Under the pieces are notes generated by a model. The model did not search any database. It was not told where the DNA came from and saw only the letters and a program-made list of their open reading frames with translations. Source: Dactylosporangium sp. AC04546 (GTDB lineage: Bacteria; Actinomycetota; Actinomycetes; Mycobacteriales; Micromonosporaceae). From it: a stretch of DNA of 64,000 bases. The stretch is from the NCBI RefSeq assembly GCF_022095675.1, contig NZ_JAHYSG010000020.1, forward strand, positions 73,356 through 137,355, read 5' to 3'. The translations under genes were made by a program, and so were the position numbers. The stretch's first letter is position 1, and each line of letters opens with the position of its first letter. Of the stretch, positions 26,069-35,399 are shown in pieces.

Positions 26069-28143
26069 GCCACTGTTCCGGACGACCCGGACGACGGCAG
26101 GTCGATGAGCACATGCAGGTTGCCGTCCTCGTCGACCTCCGCGCGGTCGCCCGGGCCGATCACCGCCGTGCTCTCCGGGAGCTGCAGGATTGCCGGGCCG
26201 TCGATGGTCACACCGGGCGGCTGGGCCAGCATCCGCAGTACCGGGGCCACGGTCGGGCCGGTCTCCGGGAACCAGACCTCGCGGGTCTTCGGCGCGGCGG
26301 CGGCACCGTCGGCCGGCGGCACCGTGCGGATCACCTCCGGCCGGGTGAACCGCCCGTAGACCCGCACCCGCCAGGTCACCACCTCAGCCCGCGGGTAGTC
26401 GTGGCGCACCGCGTAGATCCGCTCGTACTCGGCGGCGAACCGTTCCAGGTACCGTTGCGGGCCGTCCCCGGCCTCGACGCGTACCTCGATCTCGAAGCCC
26501 TGCCCGACGTAGCGCATGTCGACGAAGTACTCCACCCGGTCGACCGGTTCGGCGAGCTCGGACACGGCCTGCGTGACGAGCGCGTCGTACGTCTGCGCCG
26601 CGAGCTCGGCGGACCAGTTCGCCAGCTCGGTCCGGCGGGTCCGGGACGCCTCGACCATCGGTGGTGCGACGAGCAGGCCGGTGGCTGACAGCACTCCCGC
26701 CGCGCTGGGGATGACGACCCGGCGCAGCCCGAGCGTGCGCGCCACCCGGGCGGCGTGCACCGGTGCGGCACCGCCGAACGCGAGCATCGTGAACGTGCGG
26801 GGGTCGTGCCCCCGCTCGGTCGCGTGTACCTGCATGGCGAGGGCCATGTGCTCGTCGACGACGCGGACCACACCGGCCGCGGCGGCCACCGGGTCGTCGC
26901 CGAACGCGGCGCCCAGGTGCGTGACCACGGCCCGGCGTGCGGCCTCGACGTCGAGCGGCATTCGCCCGCCGAGGAAGTAGTCGGGGTCCAGGTAGCCGAG
27001 CACGATGTCAGCGTCGGTGACGGTCGGGAGGTCGCCGCCGAGGCCGTAGCCGGCGGGGCCGGGCCGCGAGCCGGCGCTGTGCGGCCCCACCTTCAGCAGC
27101 CCGAGGGCGTCCAGCGCCGCGATCGAGCCGCCGCCGGCCCCGATCTCGAGCATGTCGACCACCGGCATCGTCACCGGCAGGCCGCTGCCGGGCTTGAGCC
27201 GGTGTACCCGGCCGACCTCGAATCCGTTGTGGACGGTCGGCTCGCCGTTCTCGATGATGCAGATCTTGGCGGTGGTGCCGCCCATGTCGAAGGCGATGAG
27301 CCGGTCCAGGCCCAGGCGCCGCCCCACGTGCGCGGCGCCGATGGCGCCGGCCGCCGGGCCCGACTCCAGCAGGCGCAGCGGGTACTCGCGAGCCGTCGGG
27401 GTGGCGATGACGCCGCCGTTGGACTGCATGAGCACGAGCGGCTGGTCGATGCCGACCCGGCCGACGGCCCGCTCGATGTCCTGGAAGTGCTCGCCGGCGA
27501 CGGGACGCACGTAGGCGTTCGCGAGGGTGGTCACCGTCCGCTCGTACTCGCGGATGACCGGCACCAGGTGCCCGGAGAGCGTCACCGGCACACCCGGCAG
27601 GTGCTCGGCGAGGACCTTCGCGACCGCCTCCTCGTGCACCGGGCTGGCGTACGAGTGCAGCAGGCACACCGCCACCGACTCGACGCCCAGCTCACCGAGG
27701 CGGTGGGCGATCCGGGCGACCTCGTCCGGGTCGAGCGGCACATGCACGCTGCCGTCGGCGAACAGCCGCTCCGTCACCTCGAACCGGTTGCCCACCGGTA
27801 CCAGCGGCTCCGGCAGCCGCAGGCGCTGGTCGTACAGGTCGTAGCGCCACTCGCGGCCGATGTCGAGGGTGTCGCCGAAGCCTTGCGTCGTGATCAGCGC
27901 GGTGTCCGCGCCCCGGCGCTCGATCAGCGCGTTGGTCACCAGCGTCGTCGCCCCCGTGACCGGCCGGTCGATGTCGGAGGGGACCGCGCGGCCGGCGTCG
28001 AGCACCTGGTGGATGCCCTGTTCGATGGCGCGGCTGAAGTCGTCGTACGTGGTCAGGCACTTGCCCAGCCAGGCCCGGCCGGACGTCTCGTCCAGCAGTA
28101 CCAGGTCGGTGAAGGTACCGCCGATGTCGAAGCTCACTCGCAT
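26065..28143 (-). CDS. hyuA: hydantoinase A/oxoprolinase subunit
   Basis: A 692-residue HyuA-family protein with ASKHA/actin-like ATPase motifs. These are FDIGGTFTDLVLLDE at the N-terminus, GATTLVTNALIERRGADTAL, the LLESGPAAGAIGAA loop, and the second phosphate loop FDMGGTTAKICII. The catalytic core through MLAFGGAAPVHAA and the C-terminal beta domain are complete. It hydrolyses ATP to activate a cyclic amide for ring opening with HyuB. Length and order match N-methylhydantoinase and acetone carboxylase relatives rather than fused 5-oxoprolinase. It is preceded by an AGAGGA site and lies 50 nt after the MFS gene. Confidence 0.93.
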   Translation of the reverse strand: MRVSFDIGGTFTDLVLLDETSGRAWLGKCLTTYDDFSRAIEQGIHQVLDAGRAVPSDIDRPVTGATTLVTNALIERRGADTALITTQGFGDTLDIGREWRYDLYDQRLRLPEPLVPVGNRFEVTERLFADGSVHVPLDPDEVARIAHRLGELGVESVAVCLLHSYASPVHEEAVAKVLAEHLPGVPVTLSGHLVPVIREYERTVTTLANAYVRPVAGEHFQDIERAVGRVGIDQPLVLMQSNGGVIATPTAREYPLRLLESGPAAGAIGAAHVGRRLGLDRLIAFDMGGTTAKICIIENGEPTVHNGFEVGRVHRLKPGSGLPVTMPVVDMLEIGAGGGSIAALDALGLLKVGPHSAGSRPGPAGYGLGGDLPTVTDADIVLGYLDPDYFLGGRMPLDVEAARRAVVTHLGAAFGDDPVAAAAGVVRVVDEHMALAMQVHATERGHDPRTFTMLAFGGAAPVHAARVARTLGLRRVVIPSAAGVLSATGLLVAPPMVEASRTRRTELANWSAELAAQTYDALVTQAVSELAEPVDRVEYFVDMRYVGQGFEIEVRVEAGDGPQRYLERFAAEYERIYAVRHDYPRAEVVTWRVRVYGRFTRPEVIRTVPPADGAAAAPKTREVWFPETGPTVAPVLRMLAQPPGVTIDGPAILQLPESTAVIGPGDRAEVDEDGNLHVLIDLPSSGSSGTVA

Positions 28144-28193
28144 GCGTGGATTCCTCTGTGGTCGTTGGTTGGCGGACAGCTCGGCCCGGCGGT

Positions 28194-29249
28194 CTACGGC
28201 GGCACCAGCAACGGGTAGGCGACGACGGGTACGACCAGGCCGAGCTGGCCGCCGCGCTGGACCTGTGCGAGCGGGCCGACGCCGCCGGCGAGCCGGGCGG
28301 TGATGCGCAGCGCGGCGTCGTAGCCGACCCCTGCCGCGGCCCCCAGCAGGACGCCGCCGGCGAGGGAGGCCGGCACCGCGCCGGTGCCGAGCCCGGTGGC
28401 GAAGAGGGCCGCCCCGGTCATCGCAGCGGCCACCGCGCCCGGGCCGGTCCGGGCGGCGGGCACTCGCAGCAGCGCCAGGCGGGCTCCACCCGCGGCCAGC
28501 ATGACCAGGCCGGCGGTCGCCCCGGCGATGAGCTCGGCGCCGCCGGCGCGGTCGGCGACCAGGCCCGGGAGCATCGACGTGAACAGTCCGAGCACGCCGT
28601 TCGCGGCGAAGGCCAGCAGGGCGCATCGCAGGACGACCGCCCTGGGCCGGGTCACGTCCGCCGCCGTGCCCGCGCGGATGCCACGGGCCGGTGTGCCGGT
28701 CGTGTCGCTGGCGCCGGGCCCGGTGCGCATCAGGGCGGCCACGACGAGCAGGCCGAGCAGGCCGACGCCGAACACGGCCGCCCGGCTCAGCCCGCCGGCC
28801 GCGAGCCCGCCGGCCAGCAGGGCACCCAGGCCGACGCCGCCGAAGATCGCGGCCGTGGCGAGGGCAGTGCCGTGCCGGCGGCCGCTGAGCCCGGCCGTCG
28901 CCACCGGCGTCAGGGCGCCGAGGGCGGCGCCGGTCACTGCCCGGCCGGCCAGCAGCCAGGGCACCCCGGCCGGGGCGGGCGCGGCCACCAGCAGGAGCCC
29001 GCCGGCCGCGTCGAGCAGCAGCAGGCCGCGCAGCAGCCGCACCGATCCGGGCCGCACGCTCCGGGCGGGTCGCAGCCGGGCCAGCGCGCTCATCGCGGCG
29101 AACGACGCGACCCCGTGGACGACGAAGAGCCCGACCGTCGTCCATCGTGAGCCGGTCGCCTCCGCCATCCGGTGGTAGTACGGGCTCGGCAAACTGGAGA
29201 ACGCGCTGGCGGCGGTCAGCGCCGGCACGAGGCCACCGGTCCGGCTCAT
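28194..29249 (-). CDS. MFS-like transporter
   Basis: A 351-residue polytopic protein with about 11 helices rich in Ala, Gly and Leu. LLAGRAVTGAALGALTPVAT and AAIFGGVGLGALLAGGLAAG resemble major facilitator helices 4 and 5. It is shorter than the usual 400 residues. It could export a product or side metabolite of the pathway, or bring in substrate alongside the ABC system. The ATG at 29249 overlaps the stop of the OCD-like gene (ATGA). Confidence 0.75.
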   Translation of the reverse strand: MSRTGGLVPALTAASAFSSLPSPYYHRMAEATGSRWTTVGLFVVHGVASFAAMSALARLRPARSVRPGSVRLLRGLLLLDAAGGLLLVAAPAPAGVPWLLAGRAVTGAALGALTPVATAGLSGRRHGTALATAAIFGGVGLGALLAGGLAAGGLSRAAVFGVGLLGLLVVAALMRTGPGASDTTGTPARGIRAGTAADVTRPRAVVLRCALLAFAANGVLGLFTSMLPGLVADRAGGAELIAGATAGLVMLAAGGARLALLRVPAARTGPGAVAAAMTGAALFATGLGTGAVPASLAGGVLLGAAAGVGYDAALRITARLAGGVGPLAQVQRGGQLGLVVPVVAYPLLVPP

Positions 29250-30106
29250 CGACCCACCCGCCGCAGCAGCTGCGCGACCAGCGCGACATCGGTGACCGCC
29301 GACCCGGCGAGGTCCAGCAGCACCCGGCCGTCCGGAACCGGCTCGACGCCGGCCAGCAGGCGCGGTACCGCGGGGACGTGCCCGTGCGCCATGTGGTCGT
29401 CGAGGACCGGCGTCGAGGGGCCACGCCGCCAGGTGCCGGCGCCGTCGAGGCAGACGGCGACACCGTCGGGCGCCAGGTCCTCCAGCGTGGCGACCGGACC
29501 TGTGGCGCCGGTGGCCGAGAAGGCGAGGTCGACCCCGGCGACGGCGGCCGGGTCGGTGCCGACCGAGAGGACGTCGAGGCCACGGGCGCCGGCCACCCGC
29601 CGTGCGGTGGCGGCCGAATGTTCGGTGCGCACCACGACCCGGACCTCGGTGACCGTGCCGGCGACGGCCAGCACGGCGTCGAGCACGGCCCGGTTCGTCG
29701 GGCCGAAGCCGACCAGCGCGATCCGCCGTGGTGGGCGGTCGGCGCGAACGGCGCGTGCCACGGCCACGGCGGCCGCGGCGGTACGGACCTGCGTGGCCCG
29801 CATGCCGGTGACTGTCGCCAGCGGGGCGCCCGTGGTCGCGTCGCTGCCGATGATCGTCGAGGTGGAGCGGCCCGGCTCGCCCGCGGTCCCCGGCACGTAC
29901 GAGGCCCATTTGGCGACGCCCAGGCCGAGCCGGGGCACGACGCCCGCCAGCGAGAGGAAGAAGCCGCCCGCGTCCAGCGGCAGCAGCTGCTTGGGGGCCT
30001 GCACGGCGGCGCCGCGGCCCAGATCGGCCAGGCAGCGGGACACCTCCTCGACGAGCGCCGCGAGGTCGACCCGGACGTCGACGTCGGGGTCGGTGAATTC
30101 ACGCAT
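29246..30106 (-). CDS. ornithine cyclodeaminase/mu-crystallin family enzyme
   Basis: A 286-residue NAD(P)-binding protein of the OCD/mu-crystallin family. The dimerisation domain carries LGVAKWASYVPG, whose Lys takes the place of the catalytic/substrate Lys. It is followed by the STSTIIGSDATTGAPLATVT strand and ATQVRTAAAA, then a Rossmann loop ALVGFGPTNRA. Members include ornithine cyclodeaminase, ketimine reductases, SbnB-like opine dehydrogenases and alanine dehydrogenases. The substrate cannot be told, but an imine/amino-acid interconversion fits the neighbouring hydantoinase and aminotransferase. It is slightly short (usual 310-330). Confidence 0.87.
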   Translation of the reverse strand: MREFTDPDVDVRVDLAALVEEVSRCLADLGRGAAVQAPKQLLPLDAGGFFLSLAGVVPRLGLGVAKWASYVPGTAGEPGRSTSTIIGSDATTGAPLATVTGMRATQVRTAAAAVAVARAVRADRPPRRIALVGFGPTNRAVLDAVLAVAGTVTEVRVVVRTEHSAATARRVAGARGLDVLSVGTDPAAVAGVDLAFSATGATGPVATLEDLAPDGVAVCLDGAGTWRRGPSTPVLDDHMAHGHVPAVPRLLAGVEPVPDGRVLLDLAGSAVTDVALVAQLLRRVGR

Positions 30107-31442
30107 CGGTGGCCGGCCCGGTGGTGGGGGAGGAGGTGCGGGCCGCCCTGAATGCCAGCGACACGACCCCGGCGACCGTGCGCAGGTAGGCGGTGCGGGC
30201 GGGGGTGAACGCCCGGTCCGTGCGGCTGACGAACGCCAGGTCGCCCCAGATCCGGCCGTCGACGTGGAGCGGAAACAGCAGGCAGGCGTGCAGGTCTTCG
30301 GCCGAGGACATCCGGGCGGTCACCGGGAACCGCCGGGCGAGCTGGCTCATGTCGTGCAACTGGACGGTCTCGCCGCTGCGGTAGACCTGCGAGCCCATGA
30401 AGTCGGCGCTGACCGGGTGCCCGGTGGCGATGGACTGCCGCCAGCGGGCCGACATCCCGGCCGAGGCGACCAGCCGGGACATGCTGCGACCGGCGGCGTC
30501 GGTGTCGAGACGGAACACGGTCGCCGCGTCGCCGAAGCCCCGGGTGATCGCCCACTGCACCACCGTCTCCGCCACCGACGCCTCGTCCCGCGCGACGAGC
30601 AGCGTGTCGACGAGCGCGTTGAGCGCGTCCGCCTGGGCGTTGAGCACCGTGACCGCCTGGCGCATCCGGTCGTCGCTGCGGTCGTCGCCGAGCTCGGCCA
30701 CCGGATGCAGGAACTGGTAGCCGATGCCGCGTACGGACCCGATCCAGCGTGGCTGCGCCGGGGTGTCCCCGAGCTTCCTGCGCAGCCGGCCGACGTGGAT
30801 CCGCAGGGTGTTCATGCCGTCGCCGTGGCGCCAGCCCCACACGCGCTGCACGATCTCGTGCTGCGGCACGACCTGCTGCGACCGGCCCATGAGGAACGCG
30901 AGCAGGTCGAACTCGTTGTGGCTGAGCGCGATGACCTCCTGGTCCAGCAGGCACCGGCGGGCCCGCAGGTCCAGCCGCAGCTGACCGGCCTGCAGCCAGC
31001 GCACCCGCAGGATGTCGTCCCCCGACGAGCCTCGGCACAGGGCGGTCAACCTGGCGGCGACCTCGCGGCCGGTGGCGTTGCGCTCGATGACCAGGTTGGC
31101 GCCGGCGTCGAGCAGCGCCAGTACCTGGTCGGCGCTCACCTCGGTGGCGAGCAGCGCGATCGGGAACGAACCGACCGGTCGCAGCTGCCGTACGGCCTGG
31201 CGTACCCAGGCGAAGGAGTTCCCGCCGACGAGGACCAGCTTGGTGTCGCGGACGGAGGCCGCGTGGACCGCACCGGTGACCTGTTCGTGCACGACCGTCG
31301 GCCAGGGCGCCCGCCCGATCCGGGTGGCGAGCCGCGCGGCCGGCGAGCCCGGCTCGGCGCAGAGCACGGCCGGGCTCAGCAGCGCGAGGTCACGCGGCCG
31401 GAGCACGGTGCCGAGGCTGGGCTGGAGGTTGGTGGCGGACAT
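30099..31442 (-). CDS. operon-borne regulator: receiver-like + winged helix + GAF
   Basis: This 447-residue protein has three parts. Residues 1-140 are a degenerate receiver-like fold (KLVLVGGNSFAWVRQAVRQL, where a phosphorylatable Asp would normally sit). Residues 145-245 are an OmpR/PhoB winged helix (LSHNEFDLLAFLMGRSQQVV, then LRIHVGRLRRKLGD and IGSVRGIGYQF). Residues 260-435 are a GAF-type sensor (SSAEDLHACLLFPLHVDGRI). A GAF domain after a winged helix is rare. It probably senses a small ligand and controls this operon. It overlaps the OCD gene by 8 nt and starts 6 nt from the ATPase end. Confidence 0.85.
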   Translation of the reverse strand: MSATNLQPSLGTVLRPRDLALLSPAVLCAEPGSPAARLATRIGRAPWPTVVHEQVTGAVHAASVRDTKLVLVGGNSFAWVRQAVRQLRPVGSFPIALLATEVSADQVLALLDAGANLVIERNATGREVAARLTALCRGSSGDDILRVRWLQAGQLRLDLRARRCLLDQEVIALSHNEFDLLAFLMGRSQQVVPQHEIVQRVWGWRHGDGMNTLRIHVGRLRRKLGDTPAQPRWIGSVRGIGYQFLHPVAELGDDRSDDRMRQAVTVLNAQADALNALVDTLLVARDEASVAETVVQWAITRGFGDAATVFRLDTDAAGRSMSRLVASAGMSARWRQSIATGHPVSADFMGSQVYRSGETVQLHDMSQLARRFPVTARMSSAEDLHACLLFPLHVDGRIWGDLAFVSRTDRAFTPARTAYLRTVAGVVSLAFRAARTSSPTTGPATDA

Positions 31443-31448
31443 CGAGGT

Positions 31449-32219
31449 TCACAGCACCTTCGACAGGAACGAGCGGGTGCGCTCGTGGGCCGGGTTGCCG
31501 AGGACGGCGTCGGGCGCTCCCTGCTCGACGATCCGTCCGTCGGCCATGAACGCGACCTGCGAGGCGACCTCCCGGGCAAACCCCATCTCGTGCGTCACCA
31601 CGATCATCGTCATGCCCTGGGCGGCCAGGTCCCGCATGACGTCGAGCACCTCGCCGACCAGCTCCGGGTCGAGCGCCGAGGTCGGCTCGTCGAAGAGCAT
31701 CAGCTGCGGCCGCATGGCCAGGCCCCGGGCGATCGCCACCCGCTGCTGCTGGCCCCCGGACAGGTGCCGCGGGTAGGCGTCGACCTTCGCCGCCATGCCG
31801 ACCCGGCCGAGCAGGTCGAGCGCGGTCGCCACGGCGGTGCTGCGGGAGTAGCCGCGCACCCGCATCGGCGCCTCGATCACGTTCTCCAGCACCGTCATGT
31901 GCGGGAAGAGGTTGAAGTGCTGGAACACCATGCCGATCCCGGCCCGCTGGGCGCGGATCCGCCGCTCCGGCAGCTCGTGGAGGCGGCCGTCGCGCTCGGC
32001 GTACCCGATGAGCTCGCCGCCGATGAGGACCCGGCCGGCGTTCGGCCGCTCCAGGTGGTTGATGCAGCGCAGCAGCGTGGACTTGCCGCTGCCCGACGCG
32101 CCGATCAGGCAGAGCACCTCGCCGGCGTGCACGTCGAGGTCGACGCCGTGCAGCACCTCGTGGGACCCGAACCGTTTCCTGATCCCGCGCAACTGGACTA
32201 GCGGTTGGGTCGCAGCCAT
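31449..32219 (-). CDS. polar amino-acid ABC transporter, ATPase
   Basis: A 256-residue ABC ATPase of the GlnQ/HisP branch: Walker [15 protein letters not shown]-loop [13 protein letters not shown], signature [19 protein letters not shown], Walker [15 protein letters not shown] and switch His in VTHEMGFA. The [13 protein letters not shown] segment is typical of polar amino-acid importers. It overlaps the permease gene by 22 nt and energises the uptake system encoded by the first three genes of the operon. Confidence 0.95.
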   Translation of the reverse strand: MAATQPLVQLRGIRKRFGSHEVLHGVDLDVHAGEVLCLIGASGSGKSTLLRCINHLERPNAGRVLIGGELIGYAERDGRLHELPERRIRAQRAGIGMVFQHFNLFPHMTVLENVIEAPMRVRGYSRSTAVATALDLLGRVGMAAKVDAYPRHLSGGQQQRVAIARGLAMRPQLMLFDEPTSALDPELVGEVLDVMRDLAAQGMTMIVVTHEMGFAREVASQVAFMADGRIVEQGAPDAVLGNPAHERTRSFLSKVL

Positions 32220-33118
32220 CGGGCCCACCTTCCGTTGCGGGGAACGTCGTCGCCGGCCGTGCTGCGGAATCCCACGCCGAGCCTGCGCTCCAGCCGCGCC
32301 TCCAGCGCGGTCAGCAGGGAGACGATCACGAGGTACCAGATGCAGACGACGATCAGGACAGGGATGGTCTCGTAGGTGCGGGCGTAGATCAGCTGACCGG
32401 AGTAGAGCAGCTCGGGCAGGGCGATGACGCTCACCACCGACGAGTACTTGAGCAGCCCGATCGCCTCGTTCGACGCGGGCGGCACGATGACCCGCAGCGC
32501 CTGCGGCAGCACGATCCGGCGGAACGTGTCGACCCGGCCGAGCCCCAGCGCGTTCGCCGCCTCCGACTGGCCCTTGTCGACCGAGATGATCCCGGACCGG
32601 ATGATCTCGCCCAGGTAGGCGGCCTCGTTCAGCGCCAGGCCCAGGATCGCCGCCGTCCATGGTGTGATCAGCGTGTTCGTGTCGGCGGACCACAGGGTGG
32701 GGCCGCCGAACGGAATCCCGAAGCCCACCGTCGGCACGAGGATCGCCAGGTTGTACCAGAGGATCAGCTGGACCAGGACCGGCGTGCCGCGGAACAGCCA
32801 CACATAGACGCCGGCCGCGCCGCGGATCAACCGGCTGTCGGAGAGCCGCATCACCGCGAGCACCAGACCGAGCGCCGCGGCGATGAGCATGCTCACCACG
32901 GTCAGCTTCAGCGTCGTGAGCAGGCCGTCGAGGATGCGTGGGTCGAACAGGTACCCGGCGACGACGTCCCAGCGGTAGTTCGGGTTCGTGAGGAACGAGA
33001 CCGCCACCGACACGACCACGAGCGCCGCGACCACCGACCCGACCCAGCGCCATGGGCGCCGGCGGGGGACGACGACGTCGCCGTCGTCCCGGACCGGTCG
33101 TACGGAGGTGGCCGTCAT
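32198..33118 (-). CDS. polar amino-acid ABC transporter, permease
   Basis: A 306-residue HisM/GlnP-type permease with about 5-6 helices: [20 protein letters not shown] starts the core, [19 protein letters not shown] is the family signature, and [20 protein letters not shown] is the EAA loop that docks on the ATPase. Only one permease gene is present, so a homodimer is likely. The ATG at 33118 shares one base with the stop of the binding-protein gene (TGATG). Confidence 0.94.
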   Translation of the reverse strand: MTATSVRPVRDDGDVVVPRRRPWRWVGSVVAALVVVSVAVSFLTNPNYRWDVVAGYLFDPRILDGLLTTLKLTVVSMLIAAALGLVLAVMRLSDSRLIRGAAGVYVWLFRGTPVLVQLILWYNLAILVPTVGFGIPFGGPTLWSADTNTLITPWTAAILGLALNEAAYLGEIIRSGIISVDKGQSEAANALGLGRVDTFRRIVLPQALRVIVPPASNEAIGLLKYSSVVSVIALPELLYSGQLIYARTYETIPVLIVVCIWYLVIVSLLTALEARLERRLGVGFRSTAGDDVPRNGRWARWLRPNR

Positions 33119-33963
33119 CAGAACGGCGACCCGTTGATGATGGGCGCGGGGACGGCGCGGTCCGCGATGCCCCAGTCGGTGAGGATCCTGCCGTACGTGC
33201 CGTCGGCGATGATGGCCTTGAAGGCGGTCTCGAACTCGGCGGTGAGCGCGCTGCTCTTCGGGAAGGCGACCGCGAAGTAGCCCTCGTTGAGGTACCCGCC
33301 GGAGACCTTCACCTTGCCGGTGTTCTGGGAGGTGATGTAGGCGTTGGCCGCGGAGTCGTTCGGCGTGACGTCGATCCGGCTCGACAGCAGGGCGAGCACG
33401 GTGGCGTCGAGGTCGGCGAACTCCTTGACGTCGACGGTCTTCTTGCCGGCCTTGACGCAGGCGTCGGACGCCTTGGCGAGCAGGTCGGCCTCCAGCGCGC
33501 CGCCGGGGATCCCGACCACGATGCCGCAGAGGTCGTCCATCGACTCGATGTCGCGGTACCCCGTCCGCGTCAGGAAATTGTTCTTCGCTGTGAGATAGTC
33601 GACAAAATCGACGGTCTTCTGCCGTTCCTTCGTGTCGAACATTCCGGTCAGCGCGACATCGAAACGGCCGGATGTAAGTCCGGGGATGATGGTGTCGAAT
33701 CCGGCGCTCTGGAAGACGACCCGGCGTCCGAGCTTGTCCGAGAGGGCCGCCGCGATATCGACGTTCAGGCCCTTCCAGGTCTTGCCGTCCGTGTCGAGGA
33801 AATTGTACGGAAGCAGCGACGGGTCGGCGGCGGCCACGATCTGGTCGGCGCCGCCACCGGCCTCGGCCTTGTCGGACGATCCCGTGGAACACGAGGTGGC
33901 GGCCATGGTGGCGAGGACAGCGACGATCCCGACGATCAGCTTATGCGAGCGACGTGTGCGCAT
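33118..33963 (-). CDS. amino-acid ABC transporter, solute-binding lipoprotein
   Basis: A 281-residue SBP_bac_3 family protein. A charged N-terminus and hydrophobic segment lead to a lipobox ending ATSC (Cys25). The mature part has [40 protein letters not shown] and [17 protein letters not shown], the usual two-lobe periplasmic-type binding fold. It is the first gene of the ten-gene operon and so defines its promoter side. The pocket residues do not let me name the ligand. Confidence 0.93.
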   Translation of the reverse strand: MRTRRSHKLIVGIVAVLATMAATSCSTGSSDKAEAGGGADQIVAAADPSLLPYNFLDTDGKTWKGLNVDIAAALSDKLGRRVVFQSAGFDTIIPGLTSGRFDVALTGMFDTKERQKTVDFVDYLTAKNNFLTRTGYRDIESMDDLCGIVVGIPGGALEADLLAKASDACVKAGKKTVDVKEFADLDATVLALLSSRIDVTPNDSAANAYITSQNTGKVKVSGGYLNEGYFAVAFPKSSALTAEFETAFKAIIADGTYGRILTDWGIADRAVPAPIINGSPF

Positions 33964-34008
33964 GGAAACTCCGTCTCGATGCGGGTGGGGGGCCCGTTGT
34001 CGGCTTGT

Positions 34009-34022
34009 CTGGAGGTCTCCAG
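34009..34022. promoter_or_regulatory. short palindrome in divergent promoter region
   Basis: CTGGAG-GT-CTCCAG is a perfect 6 bp inverted repeat, 46 bp upstream of the binding-protein start at 33963. It could be an operator or the stem of a leader hairpin for the ten-gene operon. Confidence 0.35.
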
Positions 34023-34080
34023 CGGCGGCCGGTCAACGCCGGGCCCCATGACACGTCGGCTTTTTTACGACGGCATTACG

Positions 34081-34099
34081 AACCAATTCGCCGTTGGTT
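34081..34099. promoter_or_regulatory. 19 bp inverted repeat, operator candidate
   Basis: AACCAA-N7-TTGGTT is a perfect 6 bp inverted repeat in the middle of the 249 bp gap between the operon start (33963) and the divergent aminotransferase (34213). It lies in the AT-richest part of that gap. It is a good candidate binding site for the operon's own winged-helix regulator, controlling both directions; that pairing is inference. Confidence 0.5.
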
Positions 34100-34212
34100 T
34101 CCCGGGCGGCAGAACGACATGTTGGTGACAGGTTGCACTCTCTAGGATTGGCCGCACAGGCGGTTGGACACCCGCCGGCGACATACAGACGACGCAGTGC
34201 GAGGGGTGAGGT

Positions 34213-35376
34213 GTGACGACCGATACCGAGGCGTCGGGCCCGGGCGCGGCGGCGGCCGCGGTCACGCGAATGATGGCGGGCCCGGTACGGGCGGACGAGA
34301 TCGACCTGAGCATCGGAGAACCCGACCAGGTGCTGCCGGCCGTGCTCGTCGAGACGGCGGTGCGCAGCCTGCGTCACGGCCGGACCGGGTACACCCCGAA
34401 GCTCGGCCTGCCCGAGCTGCGGGACCTCGTCGCCGCCGACGTCGAGGCCGGCACCGGGTACCGGCCGGCGGTCGAGGACGTGGTGATCACCGTCGGTGGA
34501 ACGGGTGCGGTCGCGGTCGCGCTCGCCGCGGCCTGTGCGCCGGGCGGCAGCGTCCTGGTGCCGGACCCGGCGTGGCCGAACTACCGGGTCCTGGCCGAAC
34601 GGCTGGGCATCGGCGTGTTCACCTACGCGCAGGGGGACTCCGGCGACGGGTTCCTCGACCTGGCGCAGATCCGGTCCGGGCTGCGCGCCGGAGCCCGGCT
34701 CGTCGCCGTCAACTCCCCGTCGAACCCGACCGGCGCCGTGGCGTCGGCGGCCGCGTTGCGGTCACTGGTCGCCTTGGCGCGCGAGTTCGGGGCCTACGTG
34801 CTGTCCGACGAGGCGTACGAGTCCGTGGTGTTCGCCGGCGGGCGGGCGCCGTCACCCCTCGCCGACGGCGGCGCGGACGTCACCTTCGCCGCCCGGACGT
34901 TCTCGAAGACCTACTCGATGACCGGGCTGCGGGTCGGAGCGCTCATCTCACCGCCGCGGTTCCGCACGGCAGCTGCCGCCTTGCACGGTACGACCGCCGG
35001 CTGCGCTCCGGTGACCGCGCAAGTGACCGCGATTGCGGCGCTCAGCTCGCTGCCGGGCCGGGCGGACCAGCTCTCCGCCACCTACCTCGCCAGGTATCGC
35101 ACCGCCATGCGGATCCTGGGACCATGGGCCCCCCGTACCCCGGTCGACACGCTGGGCGGGTTCTACCTGTGGCTGGACGCCCGGCCGACGGGACACACCA
35201 GCGCCGAGGTCTGCGCCGCCCTGCGCGACTGCGGCATCGTCACCTCGTCCGGGCTGGTCTACTCGGCCACGGACGGCTTCGTCCGGGTTGCGCTCACCGC
35301 CCCCGACGACGTTCTCACCCACGCACTGACACTCATTCGGGAGCAACTCGACCTGCTGGCGACACGAGCACGCTGA
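34213..35376 (+). CDS. class I/II PLP aminotransferase
   Basis: A 387-residue fold-type I aminotransferase. It has the Tyr70-equivalent region GYTPKLGLPELRDLVA, VNSPSNPTGAV (Asn contacting PLP), LSDEAYESVVF (Asp to the pyridine N) and SFSK-like RTFSKTYSMTGLRVG with the Schiff-base Lys. It is typical of aspartate/aromatic aminotransferase group I-gamma. The GTG at 34213 follows GAGGGGTGAG. It diverges from the hydantoinase operon and probably transaminates the amino acid released by it. Confidence 0.92.
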   Translation: MTTDTEASGPGAAAAAVTRMMAGPVRADEIDLSIGEPDQVLPAVLVETAVRSLRHGRTGYTPKLGLPELRDLVAADVEAGTGYRPAVEDVVITVGGTGAVAVALAAACAPGGSVLVPDPAWPNYRVLAERLGIGVFTYAQGDSGDGFLDLAQIRSGLRAGARLVAVNSPSNPTGAVASAAALRSLVALAREFGAYVLSDEAYESVVFAGGRAPSPLADGGADVTFAARTFSKTYSMTGLRVGALISPPRFRTAAAALHGTTAGCAPVTAQVTAIAALSSLPGRADQLSATYLARYRTAMRILGPWAPRTPVDTLGGFYLWLDARPTGHTSAEVCAALRDCGIVTSSGLVYSATDGFVRVALTAPDDVLTHALTLIREQLDLLATRAR

Positions 35377-35399
35377 CCCGACCGACGTACGCCCAGCTG

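Noticed and set aside
28144..31038. Upstream extension of the HyuA reading frame
   Set aside because: The frame is open but encodes Arg/Pro-rich sequence opposite or across the MFS, OCD and regulator genes; HyuA has a clear ATG and ribosome site at 28143.
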